Below are positions 1 through 7,290 of a stretch of 20,362 bases of DNA, piece by piece. A program made the position numbers and the translations under genes. Source of the stretch: JBBIRM01 sp037441765 (lineage in GTDB: Bacteria; Desulfobacterota; BSN033; UBA1163). The notes beneath the pieces were generated by a model that did not search any database, was not told the origin of the DNA, and saw only the letters and a list, made by a program, of their open reading frames with translations. The stretch is from positions 1 to 20,362 of the forward strand of contig JBBIRM010000038.1 of the NCBI GenBank assembly GCA_037441765.1. Direction: 5' to 3'. Numbering within the stretch: the stretch's first letter is position 1; each line of letters starts with the position of its first letter.

Positions 1-1170
1 TTCGATATCGGAGATTTCATTGGCCTTGAGGGGAAAATTTTTCGAACGAAGACAAGGGAGTTGACCCTTCAAGTTTACAATTTCTGCCTTCTTGCAAAGT
101 CTCTTCGTCCCATCCCGGAGAAGTGGCATGGCCTTACGGATATTGAAGCTCGATATCGACAGCGCTATCTGGATCTCATCGCAAATCCAAAAGTAAAGGA
201 GATATTTCTCACCCGGATCAGAGTTATCCATAAGATTCGGGAATTCTTTAATCAGCGGGGTTTTCTGGAAGTGGAGACGCCTATGATGCATCCCATTCCT
301 GGAGGGGCCACTGCCAGGCCCTTCAAAACCTATCATAAAGCCCTCGACATGGATCTTTATTTAAGGGTGGCACCAGAGCTCTATTTAAAAAGATTGGTGA
401 TCGGAGGCCTTGAGAGGATTTTTGAAATCAATCGGAGTTTTCGAAACGAAGGCATCTCCACCCAACACAATCCTGAATTCACCATGCTCGAATTCTACCA
501 AAGTTATGCCGACTACCAGGAGATGATGGGGATGACGGAGGAACTTCTCTGCTCCATTATTGAAGAGATTCATGGAAACCTATCCATCATCTACCAGGGT
601 AAAGAGATTCATTTCACCCCTCCCTGGAGAAGAATCAGATTCAAAGACTCTCTCCTGGAAATTGGAAAATTTAATCCTTCTATCTTAAAAGATCGAATGA
701 AGGCCATTGAGACGGCCAGTGCTCTGGGCCTTGAGTTAAAGCGAGGGACTTCACATGGAAGAGTATTGGCGGAACTCTTTAAAGAGAAGGTGGAACCCCA
801 TCTTCAACAACCAACTTTCGTAACCCATTACCCCGTAGAGGTTTCGCCTCTTGCCAGGAGAAATCAAGAAGATCCTGAGGTAGTGGATCGATTTGAGCTC
901 TTTATTATGGGTCGAGAGATCGCCAATGGTTTTTCTGAATTGAACGATCCGATCGAGCAGAGGGAGCGTTTTGTCCAGCAGTTAAAAGAGAGGGATGAGG
1001 AAGGGGATTCCTCCATTTTCATGGACGAAGATTTTCTCCATGCCCTCGAATTTGGGATGCCTCCCACGGCAGGAGAAGGAATCGGGATTGATCGTTTAGT
1101 GATGATTCTGACAGACTCTCCTTCCATTCGAGAAGTGATCTTCTTCCCCTTGCTTCGAAAGGAGAAGTAA
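1..1170 (+). CDS. lysS: Lysyl-tRNA synthetase, class II (5'-truncated by window edge)
   Basis: Cytosolic enzyme that charges tRNA-Lys with lysine using ATP. The frame is open from base 1 and its first residues (DIGDFIGLEGKIFRTKTRE) belong to the N-terminal OB-fold tRNA-binding domain, so the gene starts upstream of the window. About 389 codons are present; the family is about 490-505, so roughly the first 100-115 residues are missing. The LysS linker LRPIPEKWHGLTDIEARYRQ, motif 1 (EVETPMMHPIPGGATARPF), motif 2 (RSFRNEGIS followed by HNPEFTMLEFY) and motif 3 (GIGIDRLVM) are all intact, so the catalytic domain looks functional. It ends with TAA six bases before the LolC start. The AAAGGAG that serves lolC (1158-1164) lies inside its last codons, so it may be co-transcribed with the envelope genes. 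An ATG at 61 does not exist: the TTG there is internal. Confidence 0.96.
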   Translation, partial: FDIGDFIGLEGKIFRTKTRELTLQVYNFCLLAKSLRPIPEKWHGLTDIEARYRQRYLDLIANPKVKEIFLTRIRVIHKIREFFNQRGFLEVETPMMHPIPGGATARPFKTYHKALDMDLYLRVAPELYLKRLVIGGLERIFEINRSFRNEGISTQHNPEFTMLEFYQSYADYQEMMGMTEELLCSIIEEIHGNLSIIYQGKEIHFTPPWRRIRFKDSLLEIGKFNPSILKDRMKAIETASALGLELKRGTSHGRVLAELFKEKVEPHLQQPTFVTHYPVEVSPLARRNQEDPEVVDRFELFIMGREIANGFSELNDPIEQRERFVQQLKERDEEGDSSIFMDEDFLHALEFGMPPTAGEGIGIDRLVMILTDSPSIREVIFFPLLRKEK

Positions 1171-1176
1171 TGTTTT

Positions 1177-2427
1177 ATGAAGTATGAGTGGTTCATTGGA
1201 ATAAGATATCTCAAGGCGAAACGAAAGCAGACCTTTATCTCCATCATCACCGTGATTTCGATAGTAGGAGTCATGGTGGGGGTGATGACCCTTATTATCG
1301 TCCTTGCAGTAATGAGCGGATTTGAAAAGACGCTCAAGGAGAAGATTTTAGGCACCCAGGCCCATCTTGTCCTTCTTAAGGCCAGTCAAGAGGGGATGGA
1401 TAATTATGAGGAAGTGGCAAAGAAGGTAGAAGGGGTGAGGGGAGTGGTCTCAGCAGCTCCATTCATTCTAAATCAAGTGATGCTCTCATCCGAATCGAGT
1501 GTCTCAGGAGTGGTTCTAAAAGGGATCGATCCAGATCGAGTGGGGAAGGTAACAGAATTGGCTCATAACCTGAAGGCAGGTAGGTTACAGGATTTGAAGG
1601 GAGTGGAGGGGGAGGCTGGCATCATCCTTGGTGTGGAACTGGCCAAACACCTCTCTGTAGGTATCGATGATCCCATCCAGGTCGTCTCTCCCTTTGGGAC
1701 GATCACTCCTATGGGAATGATGCCTAAAATGAAGCGTTTTCGGGTAAAGGGAATTTTCCATTCAGGGATGTATGAGTATGATAGCACTATGGCCTATGTC
1801 TCTCTCGAAAGTGCTCAAAAATTTTTTAGCATGGGATCTCACGTGACAGGGATCGAAATCAAGACCCAGGACATTTATAAGGTTAAAGAGATTGGAAAGG
1901 AGATTCGACGCCTCATGGGGTTCCCTTTCTGGACCAAGGATTGGATGGAGATGAACCGAAACCTGTTCTCAGCTCTAAAACTGGAAAAGATCGCTATGTT
2001 TATCATCCTTGTTTTAATAATTTTGGTGGCAGGGTTCAATATTATCTCCACCCTCATCATGGTGGTTATGGAGAAGAACAAGGATATCGCTATCCTGAAG
2101 TCGATGGGAGCTCCTTCCCAGAGTATCCTGAAGATTTTTCTCATTGAGGGATTGATAATTGGTTTGGTGGGCACTGTGTTAGGGACGATCCTGGGGCTTG
2201 GTGCGGCCTTCAATTTAGAAAAGATAACCGAATATGTAGAACATCTATTTGGATTTAAGATTCTCGCAAGCGATATTTATTATATCGATAAATTGCCTTC
2301 GCAGGTAAACCCTCTGGATGTCTTGTTGATCGTGATTACAGCAATCCTGATCACTCTTTTAGCCACGATTTATCCAGCATGGAGAGGTTCAAAACTCGAT
2401 CCTGCTGAGGCGTTGCGATATGAATAG
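1177..2427 (+). CDS. lolC: Lipoprotein-releasing ABC transporter permease, LolC/LolE family
   Basis: Inner-membrane subunit of the Lol complex, which extracts mature lipoproteins from the inner membrane and passes them to LolA. The 416-residue protein has the family topology: one N-terminal membrane helix (about 20-47), a large periplasmic MacB-like domain (about 48-268), then three helices (about 271-298, 318-345, 380-398). The cytoplasmic segment NKDIAILKSMGA (301-312) is the conserved coupling region that contacts the ATPase, and the C-terminus ends in the typical P-A-W-R-G-S-K-L-D-P-A-E-A-L-R-Y-E. The region 173-187 (FGTITPMGMMPKMKR) aligns with the LolC hook loop that binds LolA in E. 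coli; this is by eye. Start chosen at ATG 1177, 12 bases after AAAGGAG. It is the only permease here, so it may form a homodimer with LolD as LolF-type permeases do. It overlaps the next gene by 8 bases. Confidence 0.93.
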   Translation: MKYEWFIGIRYLKAKRKQTFISIITVISIVGVMVGVMTLIIVLAVMSGFEKTLKEKILGTQAHLVLLKASQEGMDNYEEVAKKVEGVRGVVSAAPFILNQVMLSSESSVSGVVLKGIDPDRVGKVTELAHNLKAGRLQDLKGVEGEAGIILGVELAKHLSVGIDDPIQVVSPFGTITPMGMMPKMKRFRVKGIFHSGMYEYDSTMAYVSLESAQKFFSMGSHVTGIEIKTQDIYKVKEIGKEIRRLMGFPFWTKDWMEMNRNLFSALKLEKIAMFIILVLIILVAGFNIISTLIMVVMEKNKDIAILKSMGAPSQSILKIFLIEGLIIGLVGTVLGTILGLGAAFNLEKITEYVEHLFGFKILASDIYYIDKLPSQVNPLDVLLIVITAILITLLATIYPAWRGSKLDPAEALRYE

Positions 2428-3601
2428 GGGAAGGGTTTCTTTTAAAGAGGAGGCTCAGCAGGCTTACCTCAAAGGGGATTGGAGAAAGGCCCTTACATTC
2501 TTCCAGAGGCATTGCGCTCAGGAGCCAGGAGATCTTCGATCTCAACTTAAGGTGGGAGAATTGTTAAACCGATTAGGGCGAAAGAAAGAGGCGGTTCAGA
2601 TATTACAAAAAGTGGCAGAATCCTATGCCAGGGAAGGGTTTTTACTCCAAGCGATCTCTGTCAATAAGATGATTTTGAGGACCGATCCGAATCGTCTGGA
2701 GGTCCATGAGAGATTGGCTCATCTTTACACCGAAAGGATTCATGAGGCGGTCCCCTACCCAACAATCCCTACCATTCCTATTTTCTCAGATCTAAGTAGA
2801 GAGGAGCTTGAGTCCATAATCCAAAGGTTGAGCCTAAAAACTTTTCCCAAGAAGAGTTACATCTGCAGGGAGGGAGAGAAGGGGGATTCCCTTTATATCA
2901 TCAGTCGGGGAATCGTAGCCATCACCAAACAGATGCCCAAAGGTGAGGAGATTTGGATTCGCAACCTCAGGGAAGGAGATTTTTTCGGAGAATTTAGTTT
3001 CTTAACAGACCAGAGGAGACATGCCAGTGTCATGGCTGTGACGGAATGTGAAATTCTGGAGATCTCTCAAAACGAACTCAACCAGATTATTCAGGCTCAT
3101 CCCCATGTTAAAGAAATCCTCCATGATTTTTTTCAGAAAAGGGTTTTTGATTTCTTCCTTGCCCTTTCCCCCTTTTTCTCCTGCCTCAATTTTAAAGAGA
3201 GGGAGGAGGTGCTTAAACGTTTTCGTCTCATTAAGTTTCCCAGAGGAAAGATGATCTTCAGAGGTGGCGATCCTGCCCACGCCCTCTATATGATAAAAAG
3301 TGGAGAGGTTGAGATCTTTACTGAGAATCGCAAGCGAAGGAGGGTCGTCTTAGGGAGATTAAAAAGTGGAAGCGTCTTTGGGGAAATTGGACTCTTTTTT
3401 GGAAAACCCCGAATGGCCTCCGCTCAAACCATTGAGCCTTCTGAACTGTATGAGTTGACCAAAGAGGATTTAGAAGCCTGTATACAACATATTCCCATTC
3501 TTCAGTCCACATTGAGAGAGATCTCATACCGACGCTTGAAACAGATTAAAGAAATCATTTCTAAGGAAGAGGTTGAAAAAGCCAAGGAGGGGATGGTTTG
3601 A
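2420..3601 (+). CDS. TPR protein with two cyclic-nucleotide-binding domains
   Basis: Probably a cytosolic sensor or adaptor; no signal peptide or membrane helix is visible in its 393 residues. Residues about 7-105 form helical TPR-like repeats (AYLKGDWRKALTFFQRH, then LNRLGRKKEAVQILQKV, then LLQAISVNKMILRTDPN). Residues about 120-235 and 250-365 are two Crp/PKA-type cNMP-binding domains. Each keeps the phosphate-binding cassette: FGE at 189-191 with Arg200 in the first, and FGE at 320-322 with Arg331 (KPRMAS) in the second. The Glu and Arg that hold the cyclic phosphate are therefore present, so ligand binding is plausible. There is no helix-turn-helix, kinase, cyclase or channel after the domains; the protein ends in a charged helix. 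It overlaps the permease by 8 bases and LolD by 4, so all three are translationally coupled. Function is unknown; a role in controlling lipoprotein release is inference from position only. Confidence 0.88.
   Translation: MNRGRVSFKEEAQQAYLKGDWRKALTFFQRHCAQEPGDLRSQLKVGELLNRLGRKKEAVQILQKVAESYAREGFLLQAISVNKMILRTDPNRLEVHERLAHLYTERIHEAVPYPTIPTIPIFSDLSREELESIIQRLSLKTFPKKSYICREGEKGDSLYIISRGIVAITKQMPKGEEIWIRNLREGDFFGEFSFLTDQRRHASVMAVTECEILEISQNELNQIIQAHPHVKEILHDFFQKRVFDFFLALSPFFSCLNFKEREEVLKRFRLIKFPRGKMIFRGGDPAHALYMIKSGEVEIFTENRKRRRVVLGRLKSGSVFGEIGLFFGKPRMASAQTIEPSELYELTKEDLEACIQHIPILQSTLREISYRRLKQIKEIISKEEVEKAKEGMV
3584..3590 (+). promoter_or_regulatory. Shine-Dalgarno for lolD that fixes its TTG start
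   Basis: AAGGAGG lies 7 bases before TTG 3598. The nearby ATG at 3593 is in the upstream gene's frame and meets its stop at once, so TTG 3598 is the only well-placed start for the ATPase. Confidence 0.75.
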
Positions 3602-4296
3602 AGGAATTGATTCGAGTGGAACAGCTCTTTAAATCCTTTGGGAATGGAGCAAAGAAGGTGGAAGTTCTAAAAGGGGTTGACCTTCTCTTCTTTGAGGGTG
3701 AGCGTACAGCCATTGTTGGGGCCTCTGGGGTTGGGAAAACAACCCTTCTCCATATCTTGGGGACACTTGATCGGCCCTCCTCGGGGAGGGTTTTATATGA
3801 GGGGAAGGATGTCTTTACATTGAATGAGAAGGAGTTATCCAATTTTCGAAATCGAGAGATTGGCTTTGTCTTTCAATTTCACCATCTCCTTCCGGAGTTT
3901 AATGCCCTGGAAAATACAATGATGCCATGTCTCATCCAGGGTATTCCAAAAAAAGAAGCGATCCTTAGGGCAGAGGAGATCCTCCGATTAGTAGGCCTCC
4001 AGGACCGACTCACCCATAAACCTGGAGAGCTTTCAGGTGGGGAGCAACAGAGAGTGGCTGTAGCGAGGGCGCTCGTTTTAGAACCTAAAGTCCTTCTGGC
4101 GGATGAACCCACGGGTAACCTCGATACCAAAACCGGCGAGACGGTCTTTCGTCTGCTCATTGAATTGAATCAGATGAAAGGGGTAACCCTTGTCATGGTC
4201 ACTCACAATATGAATTTAGCAAACCAACTGCCTCGTCAGATTCAGTTGATTGACGGAAAGGCCAAGGAAAAGAAGAGCCTATTTACAATTGAATAA
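3598..4296 (+). CDS. lolD: Lipoprotein-releasing ABC transporter ATPase LolD
   Basis: Cytoplasmic ATPase that powers the Lol permease. The 232-residue protein carries every nucleotide-binding motif: Walker A GASGVGKTT (41-49), Q-loop Gln93, signature LSGGEQQR (145-152), Walker B VLLADEP (165-171) and the switch His203. The segment FQFHHLLPEFNALEN (92-106) and the downstream TGNLDTKTG are typical of the LolD/MacB subgroup. Length matches the family (about 225-235). It starts at TTG with a strong ribosome site and a 4-base overlap with the cyclic-nucleotide protein. The permease two genes upstream is its obvious partner; the usual lolC-lolD neighbourhood is here interrupted by the sensor-like gene. 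The family also includes MacB and FtsE ATPases, but the permease type and neighbours favour LolD. Confidence 0.94.
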   Translation: MKELIRVEQLFKSFGNGAKKVEVLKGVDLLFFEGERTAIVGASGVGKTTLLHILGTLDRPSSGRVLYEGKDVFTLNEKELSNFRNREIGFVFQFHHLLPEFNALENTMMPCLIQGIPKKEAILRAEEILRLVGLQDRLTHKPGELSGGEQQRVAVARALVLEPKVLLADEPTGNLDTKTGETVFRLLIELNQMKGVTLVMVTHNMNLANQLPRQIQLIDGKAKEKKSLFTIE

Positions 4297-4320
4297 AGAT
4301 TTGATAAAAAAATAAAAATT

Positions 4321-4350
4321 TTGACCATCGTATATTATGACTCGAATCAT
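4321..4350 (+). promoter_or_regulatory. Weak promoter candidate with a 14-bp near-palindrome, upstream of bamA
   Basis: TTGACC (4321-4326) follows an A/T-rich tract and could be a -35 box, but the -10 position at 17-18 bases holds only GAATCA/AATCAT, a poor match. The same stretch holds ATGACTCGAATCAT (4337-4350), a palindrome with one mismatched pair, which could be an operator. Support is weak. Confidence 0.25.
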
Positions 4351-4352
4351 AA

Positions 4353-4369
4353 AAAAGAGGATCTCTTTT
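4353..4369 (+). repeat. Perfect 7-bp inverted repeat (hairpin) before bamA
   Basis: AAAAGAG, loop GAT, CTCTTTT. In RNA this is a 7-bp hairpin ending in four U residues, so it could act as a weak, possibly bidirectional terminator after lolD. It also contains the AGAGG that would serve the alternative bamA start TTG 4372, and would hide it when folded. Confidence 0.5.
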
Positions 4370-4395
4370 AATTGCCAAAAAAGGGAAATAGGGAT

Positions 4396-6648
4396 ATGAA
4401 GCGAAAAGGGGTAGGGTGGCTTATTCTCTTTCTTCTTTTCTGCATTTTAGGAATTGGTCATGCAGAGGAAGAGGTTATTGATAAAATCACCTTTCTTGGA
4501 AATGTGAGGATTGAAGAAGGGACTCTCCGGACAGCCATCAAAAGCCGAGAAGGTACCCCTTTTTCTGACAACCAGGTCCGTGAGGATTTACGTTCTATTT
4601 TTGCCCTGGGTTTTTTTTCGGATGTTCAAGTTGATATTAAACCCACGCCAAAAGGAAAGGAGATTATCTTTATTGTGGTGGAGAAGCCTTCGATCAAAGA
4701 CATCGGAATCACAGGGAATCAGAAGGTGAAGTATGACCTGATTAAGGAACAAATCACATTGACACCACGTTCCATCCTCAATCTGGATAAGGTGAAGGAA
4801 AATGCAGAATTGATTCGTAAACTCTATTTTTCCAAGGGTTATTATGGAGTGAAGGTGGACTATCAGGTTGATTACCTTGAGACAAATGAGGCAGTGGTGA
4901 CCTTCAAGATTGTGGAGGGTCCCAAAGGGCATATAAAAAAGATTGTCTTTAAGGGAAATAAGAAGATTAAGAGTTCAGAGTTGAAAAAGGTGATGCAGAC
5001 TAAACAGCGCAATATCTTCTCCATCATTACCAAAACGGGACGACTCGATGAGGATATCTTTAAGAACGACCTTCAGATCCTTACCGCCTACTATGTCGAT
5101 CATGGCTATCTTGAGGCAAGGGTCTTCGAGCCTAAGATCGATCTCAGTGACCCAAAACGTATAAAGATCGAAATCGAAATCTCAGAGGGACCTCAATATC
5201 GGGTGGGGGAGATCGATTTCAAGGGCGATCTCCTCACCACAAAGGAGGACCTTTTCAAAGTGATTAAGATCAAACGAAATCAAACTTATAGCAATTCCGC
5301 AATTCGTCAGGATGTCAACGCCCTCACCGAAAAATTTGCCAACCAGGGTTATGCCTATGTGGAGGTTGATCCAGAGACCATTTCGGACCCCAAAAATCTA
5401 TTAGTCCACATCACCTTTGACATCCGTAAGAACAAACAGGTCTATTATGAAAGGATTCAAATTGTAGGAAATACCAAGACTCGTGACAAGGTGATCCGGC
5501 GGGAGCTCCAATTTGCAGAGGGTGAACTTTACAGTGTGACCAAGATGGGTAAGAGTCGAGATAGGTTGAAGAGGACAGGGTTTTTTAAAGAGGTGGACTT
5601 TACCACAAGTCGGGGCAGCACAGATGAGAAAATCAACCTCGACATTAAAGTTGAGGAGGCCCCCACAGGCTCCCTCACCTTTGGAATCGGATATAGTTCC
5701 ATTGAGAAGGTTGTGGGTATGGCGTCCATATCAGATAGGAACCTTTTTGGTCTGGGCTACCATGGTGTGTTGAAGTTTAGTCTGGGGACAGAGACCAGCC
5801 ACTTTAAATTGAGCTTCACCGATCCTTACTTTTTGGGATATAACTACGCAGTTGGGGTAGACGGCTACTATGATACCGTTGAGATCTTCTCCTCCTATAA
5901 GTATAAGATTATGGGAGGGGATCTCCGAGTGGGAAGAGAGATCGCAGAAAATATTCGCATTGATGGGATGTATAAACTTGAAAAGATCAATGTCTATGAT
6001 ATCCAACCAGATGCCTCTTGGTATATCAAAGAGCAGGAGGGGAAGAGAGTTACCAGTGCCATCTCTCTAAATCCCTCTATGGATACGCGAGATGATTACT
6101 ACCAACCCTCTCGAGGGGCTTACCATAGTTTTTTTATACAGTATGCAGGGGGGATATTAGGAGGGGATAACTATTTTATTAAAGCAACCCTCGAGACCAG
6201 TTGGTACTTCCCTCTACCTTTGAAGACCGTTCTTAACCTCCGTGGAAGGTTTGGAATTCTTGAGCCTTACGGCGGGAGGAAGGCCCCTGTCTATGAAAAA
6301 TTCTATGTGGGTGGGATTAGAACTGTTCGGGGGTTTGAATATGGAGAGGCTGGACCGGTGGACCCCAAAACAGGAGACCCCCTTGGGGCTGAAAAGATGT
6401 TTGTCATCAATTCTGAACTGATATTCCCCCTTGCTCGAGAAATTGGCCTCAAGGGAGCTGTCTTCTATGATATGGGAAAGGGGTTTGATAAGTGGGATGA
6501 TTTCCTTCCCTTGAGGCATGGGGCTGGGGTGGGTATTCGTTGGTTCTCTCCATTTGGACCTCTTCGAATAGATTTTGGATTCAATCTCAACCCGAAGAGG
6601 GGAGAGAAGCGACATGTCCTCGATTTTACAGTTGGGACAATTTTTTAA
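4396..6648 (+). CDS. bamA: Outer membrane protein assembly factor BamA (Omp85)
   Basis: Core of the BAM machine, an outer-membrane barrel that inserts other barrel proteins. From ATG 4396 the protein has 750 residues. A signal peptide is clear: MKRK, a hydrophobic run to about residue 21, and cleavage after GHA (23). Five POTRA domains follow at about 27-98, 99-176, 179-265, 268-346 and 349-422, then the 16-strand barrel to the end. The hallmark loop-6 motif VRGF is at 644-647 and the last residue is Phe, as in the C-terminal beta-signal. The frame also opens at TTG 4372 (eight more residues, MPKKGNRD), with AGAGG 11 bases before it. I prefer ATG 4396 because it gives a normal signal peptide and has AAGGGA at 4381-4386. 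The gene is followed by skp, as in most diderm genomes. TamA is the alternative, but five POTRA domains and the context favour BamA. Confidence 0.95.
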   Translation: MKRKGVGWLILFLLFCILGIGHAEEEVIDKITFLGNVRIEEGTLRTAIKSREGTPFSDNQVREDLRSIFALGFFSDVQVDIKPTPKGKEIIFIVVEKPSIKDIGITGNQKVKYDLIKEQITLTPRSILNLDKVKENAELIRKLYFSKGYYGVKVDYQVDYLETNEAVVTFKIVEGPKGHIKKIVFKGNKKIKSSELKKVMQTKQRNIFSIITKTGRLDEDIFKNDLQILTAYYVDHGYLEARVFEPKIDLSDPKRIKIEIEISEGPQYRVGEIDFKGDLLTTKEDLFKVIKIKRNQTYSNSAIRQDVNALTEKFANQGYAYVEVDPETISDPKNLLVHITFDIRKNKQVYYERIQIVGNTKTRDKVIRRELQFAEGELYSVTKMGKSRDRLKRTGFFKEVDFTTSRGSTDEKINLDIKVEEAPTGSLTFGIGYSSIEKVVGMASISDRNLFGLGYHGVLKFSLGTETSHFKLSFTDPYFLGYNYAVGVDGYYDTVEIFSSYKYKIMGGDLRVGREIAENIRIDGMYKLEKINVYDIQPDASWYIKEQEGKRVTSAISLNPSMDTRDDYYQPSRGAYHSFFIQYAGGILGGDNYFIKATLETSWYFPLPLKTVLNLRGRFGILEPYGGRKAPVYEKFYVGGIRTVRGFEYGEAGPVDPKTGDPLGAEKMFVINSELIFPLAREIGLKGAVFYDMGKGFDKWDDFLPLRHGAGVGIRWFSPFGPLRIDFGFNLNPKRGEKRHVLDFTVGTIF

Positions 6649-6661
6649 TGAACTAAGTTCA
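6649..6661 (+). repeat. Perfect 13-bp palindrome directly after the bamA stop
   Basis: TGAACT-A-AGTTCA starts at the base after the bamA stop codon. As RNA it would fold into a 5-bp stem with loop UAA. No T-run follows, so it is not a standard terminator. It might be a processing or stabilising element, or an operator; it could also be chance. Confidence 0.4.
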
Positions 6662-6688
6662 AAGAATTTAAAGAGAGGAGAATGAAAG

Positions 6689-7213
6689 ATGTACCGAAAA
6701 GTTTTTTCTCTAATCATTGGGATCGTTCTTATTTTTGGGGGATTCGGGCCCCTATGGGCAACTGAGATCAAGATCGGTTTCGTGGATATCCAGAAGGCTG
6801 TAAATGAATGTCAGGCAGGAAAGGAAGCTAAGAAGGCCATAACTAGTGATCTTGAGAAATTTCAGCGTAAGATTGCGGAGAAACAGAAGGAACTTCAAGC
6901 CTTGAAGGAGTCCCTTGAGAAGCAGGCCTTGATGCTCAGCGCAGAGGCAAGGGCAGCAAAGGAGAGGGAATATCAGAACAAACTTCGAGAATTTCAAAGA
7001 TGGGGGGAAGACAATCAGAACGAGATTAATCAGAAGAGACTGGAAATGGAACGTACTATCTCAATGGGCCTCCATAAGGTAATCCAAAAGTTGGGAGCGG
7101 AGGAGGGCTATACGCTCATTTTAGATAAGAACGAAAATATTGTCCTCTTTGCATCCAAGGCTATTGATCTCACAGATCGTGTGATTAAGGCCTATGATGC
7201 CCAGAAAAAGTAG
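6689..7213 (+). CDS. skp: Periplasmic chaperone Skp/OmpH
   Basis: Periplasmic holdase that carries unfolded outer-membrane proteins to BamA. The 174-residue length fits the family (about 160-180). It has a signal peptide (MYRK, a hydrophobic stretch, likely cleavage near LWA at 23-25), then the Skp core opening IGFVDIQKAVNEC, a long charged coiled coil (about residues 45-125, rich in K, E and Q) and the closing strand region YTLILDKNENIVLFAS. Skp works as a trimer with coiled-coil tentacles. The start is ATG 6689, eight bases after GAGAGGAG (6673-6680). An ATG at 6682 is out of frame. The gene sits 40 bp after bamA and 77 bp before lpxD, the order seen in E. coli and most Proteobacteria. Confidence 0.92.
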   Translation: MYRKVFSLIIGIVLIFGGFGPLWATEIKIGFVDIQKAVNECQAGKEAKKAITSDLEKFQRKIAEKQKELQALKESLEKQALMLSAEARAAKEREYQNKLREFQRWGEDNQNEINQKRLEMERTISMGLHKVIQKLGAEEGYTLILDKNENIVLFASKAIDLTDRVIKAYDAQKK

Positions 7214-7290
7214 TGATGGGCAGATGGTGGAGGAGAAAGGGTTAAAAGGAATTTTGCTTTGTAAAATCTAATGGACTGAAAGGCGAAGGA

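Noticed and set aside
864..1355. 163-codon open frame on the minus strand across the lysS-lolC junction
   Set aside because: It lies antisense to two clear genes, has no recognisable domain, and its composition (rich in I, S, R and T) is that of a reverse-complement shadow.
6214..6771. 185-codon open frame on the minus strand over the end of bamA and start of skp
   Set aside because: Antisense to the conserved BamA barrel and the Skp signal peptide, with no family resemblance or ribosome site that I can defend.
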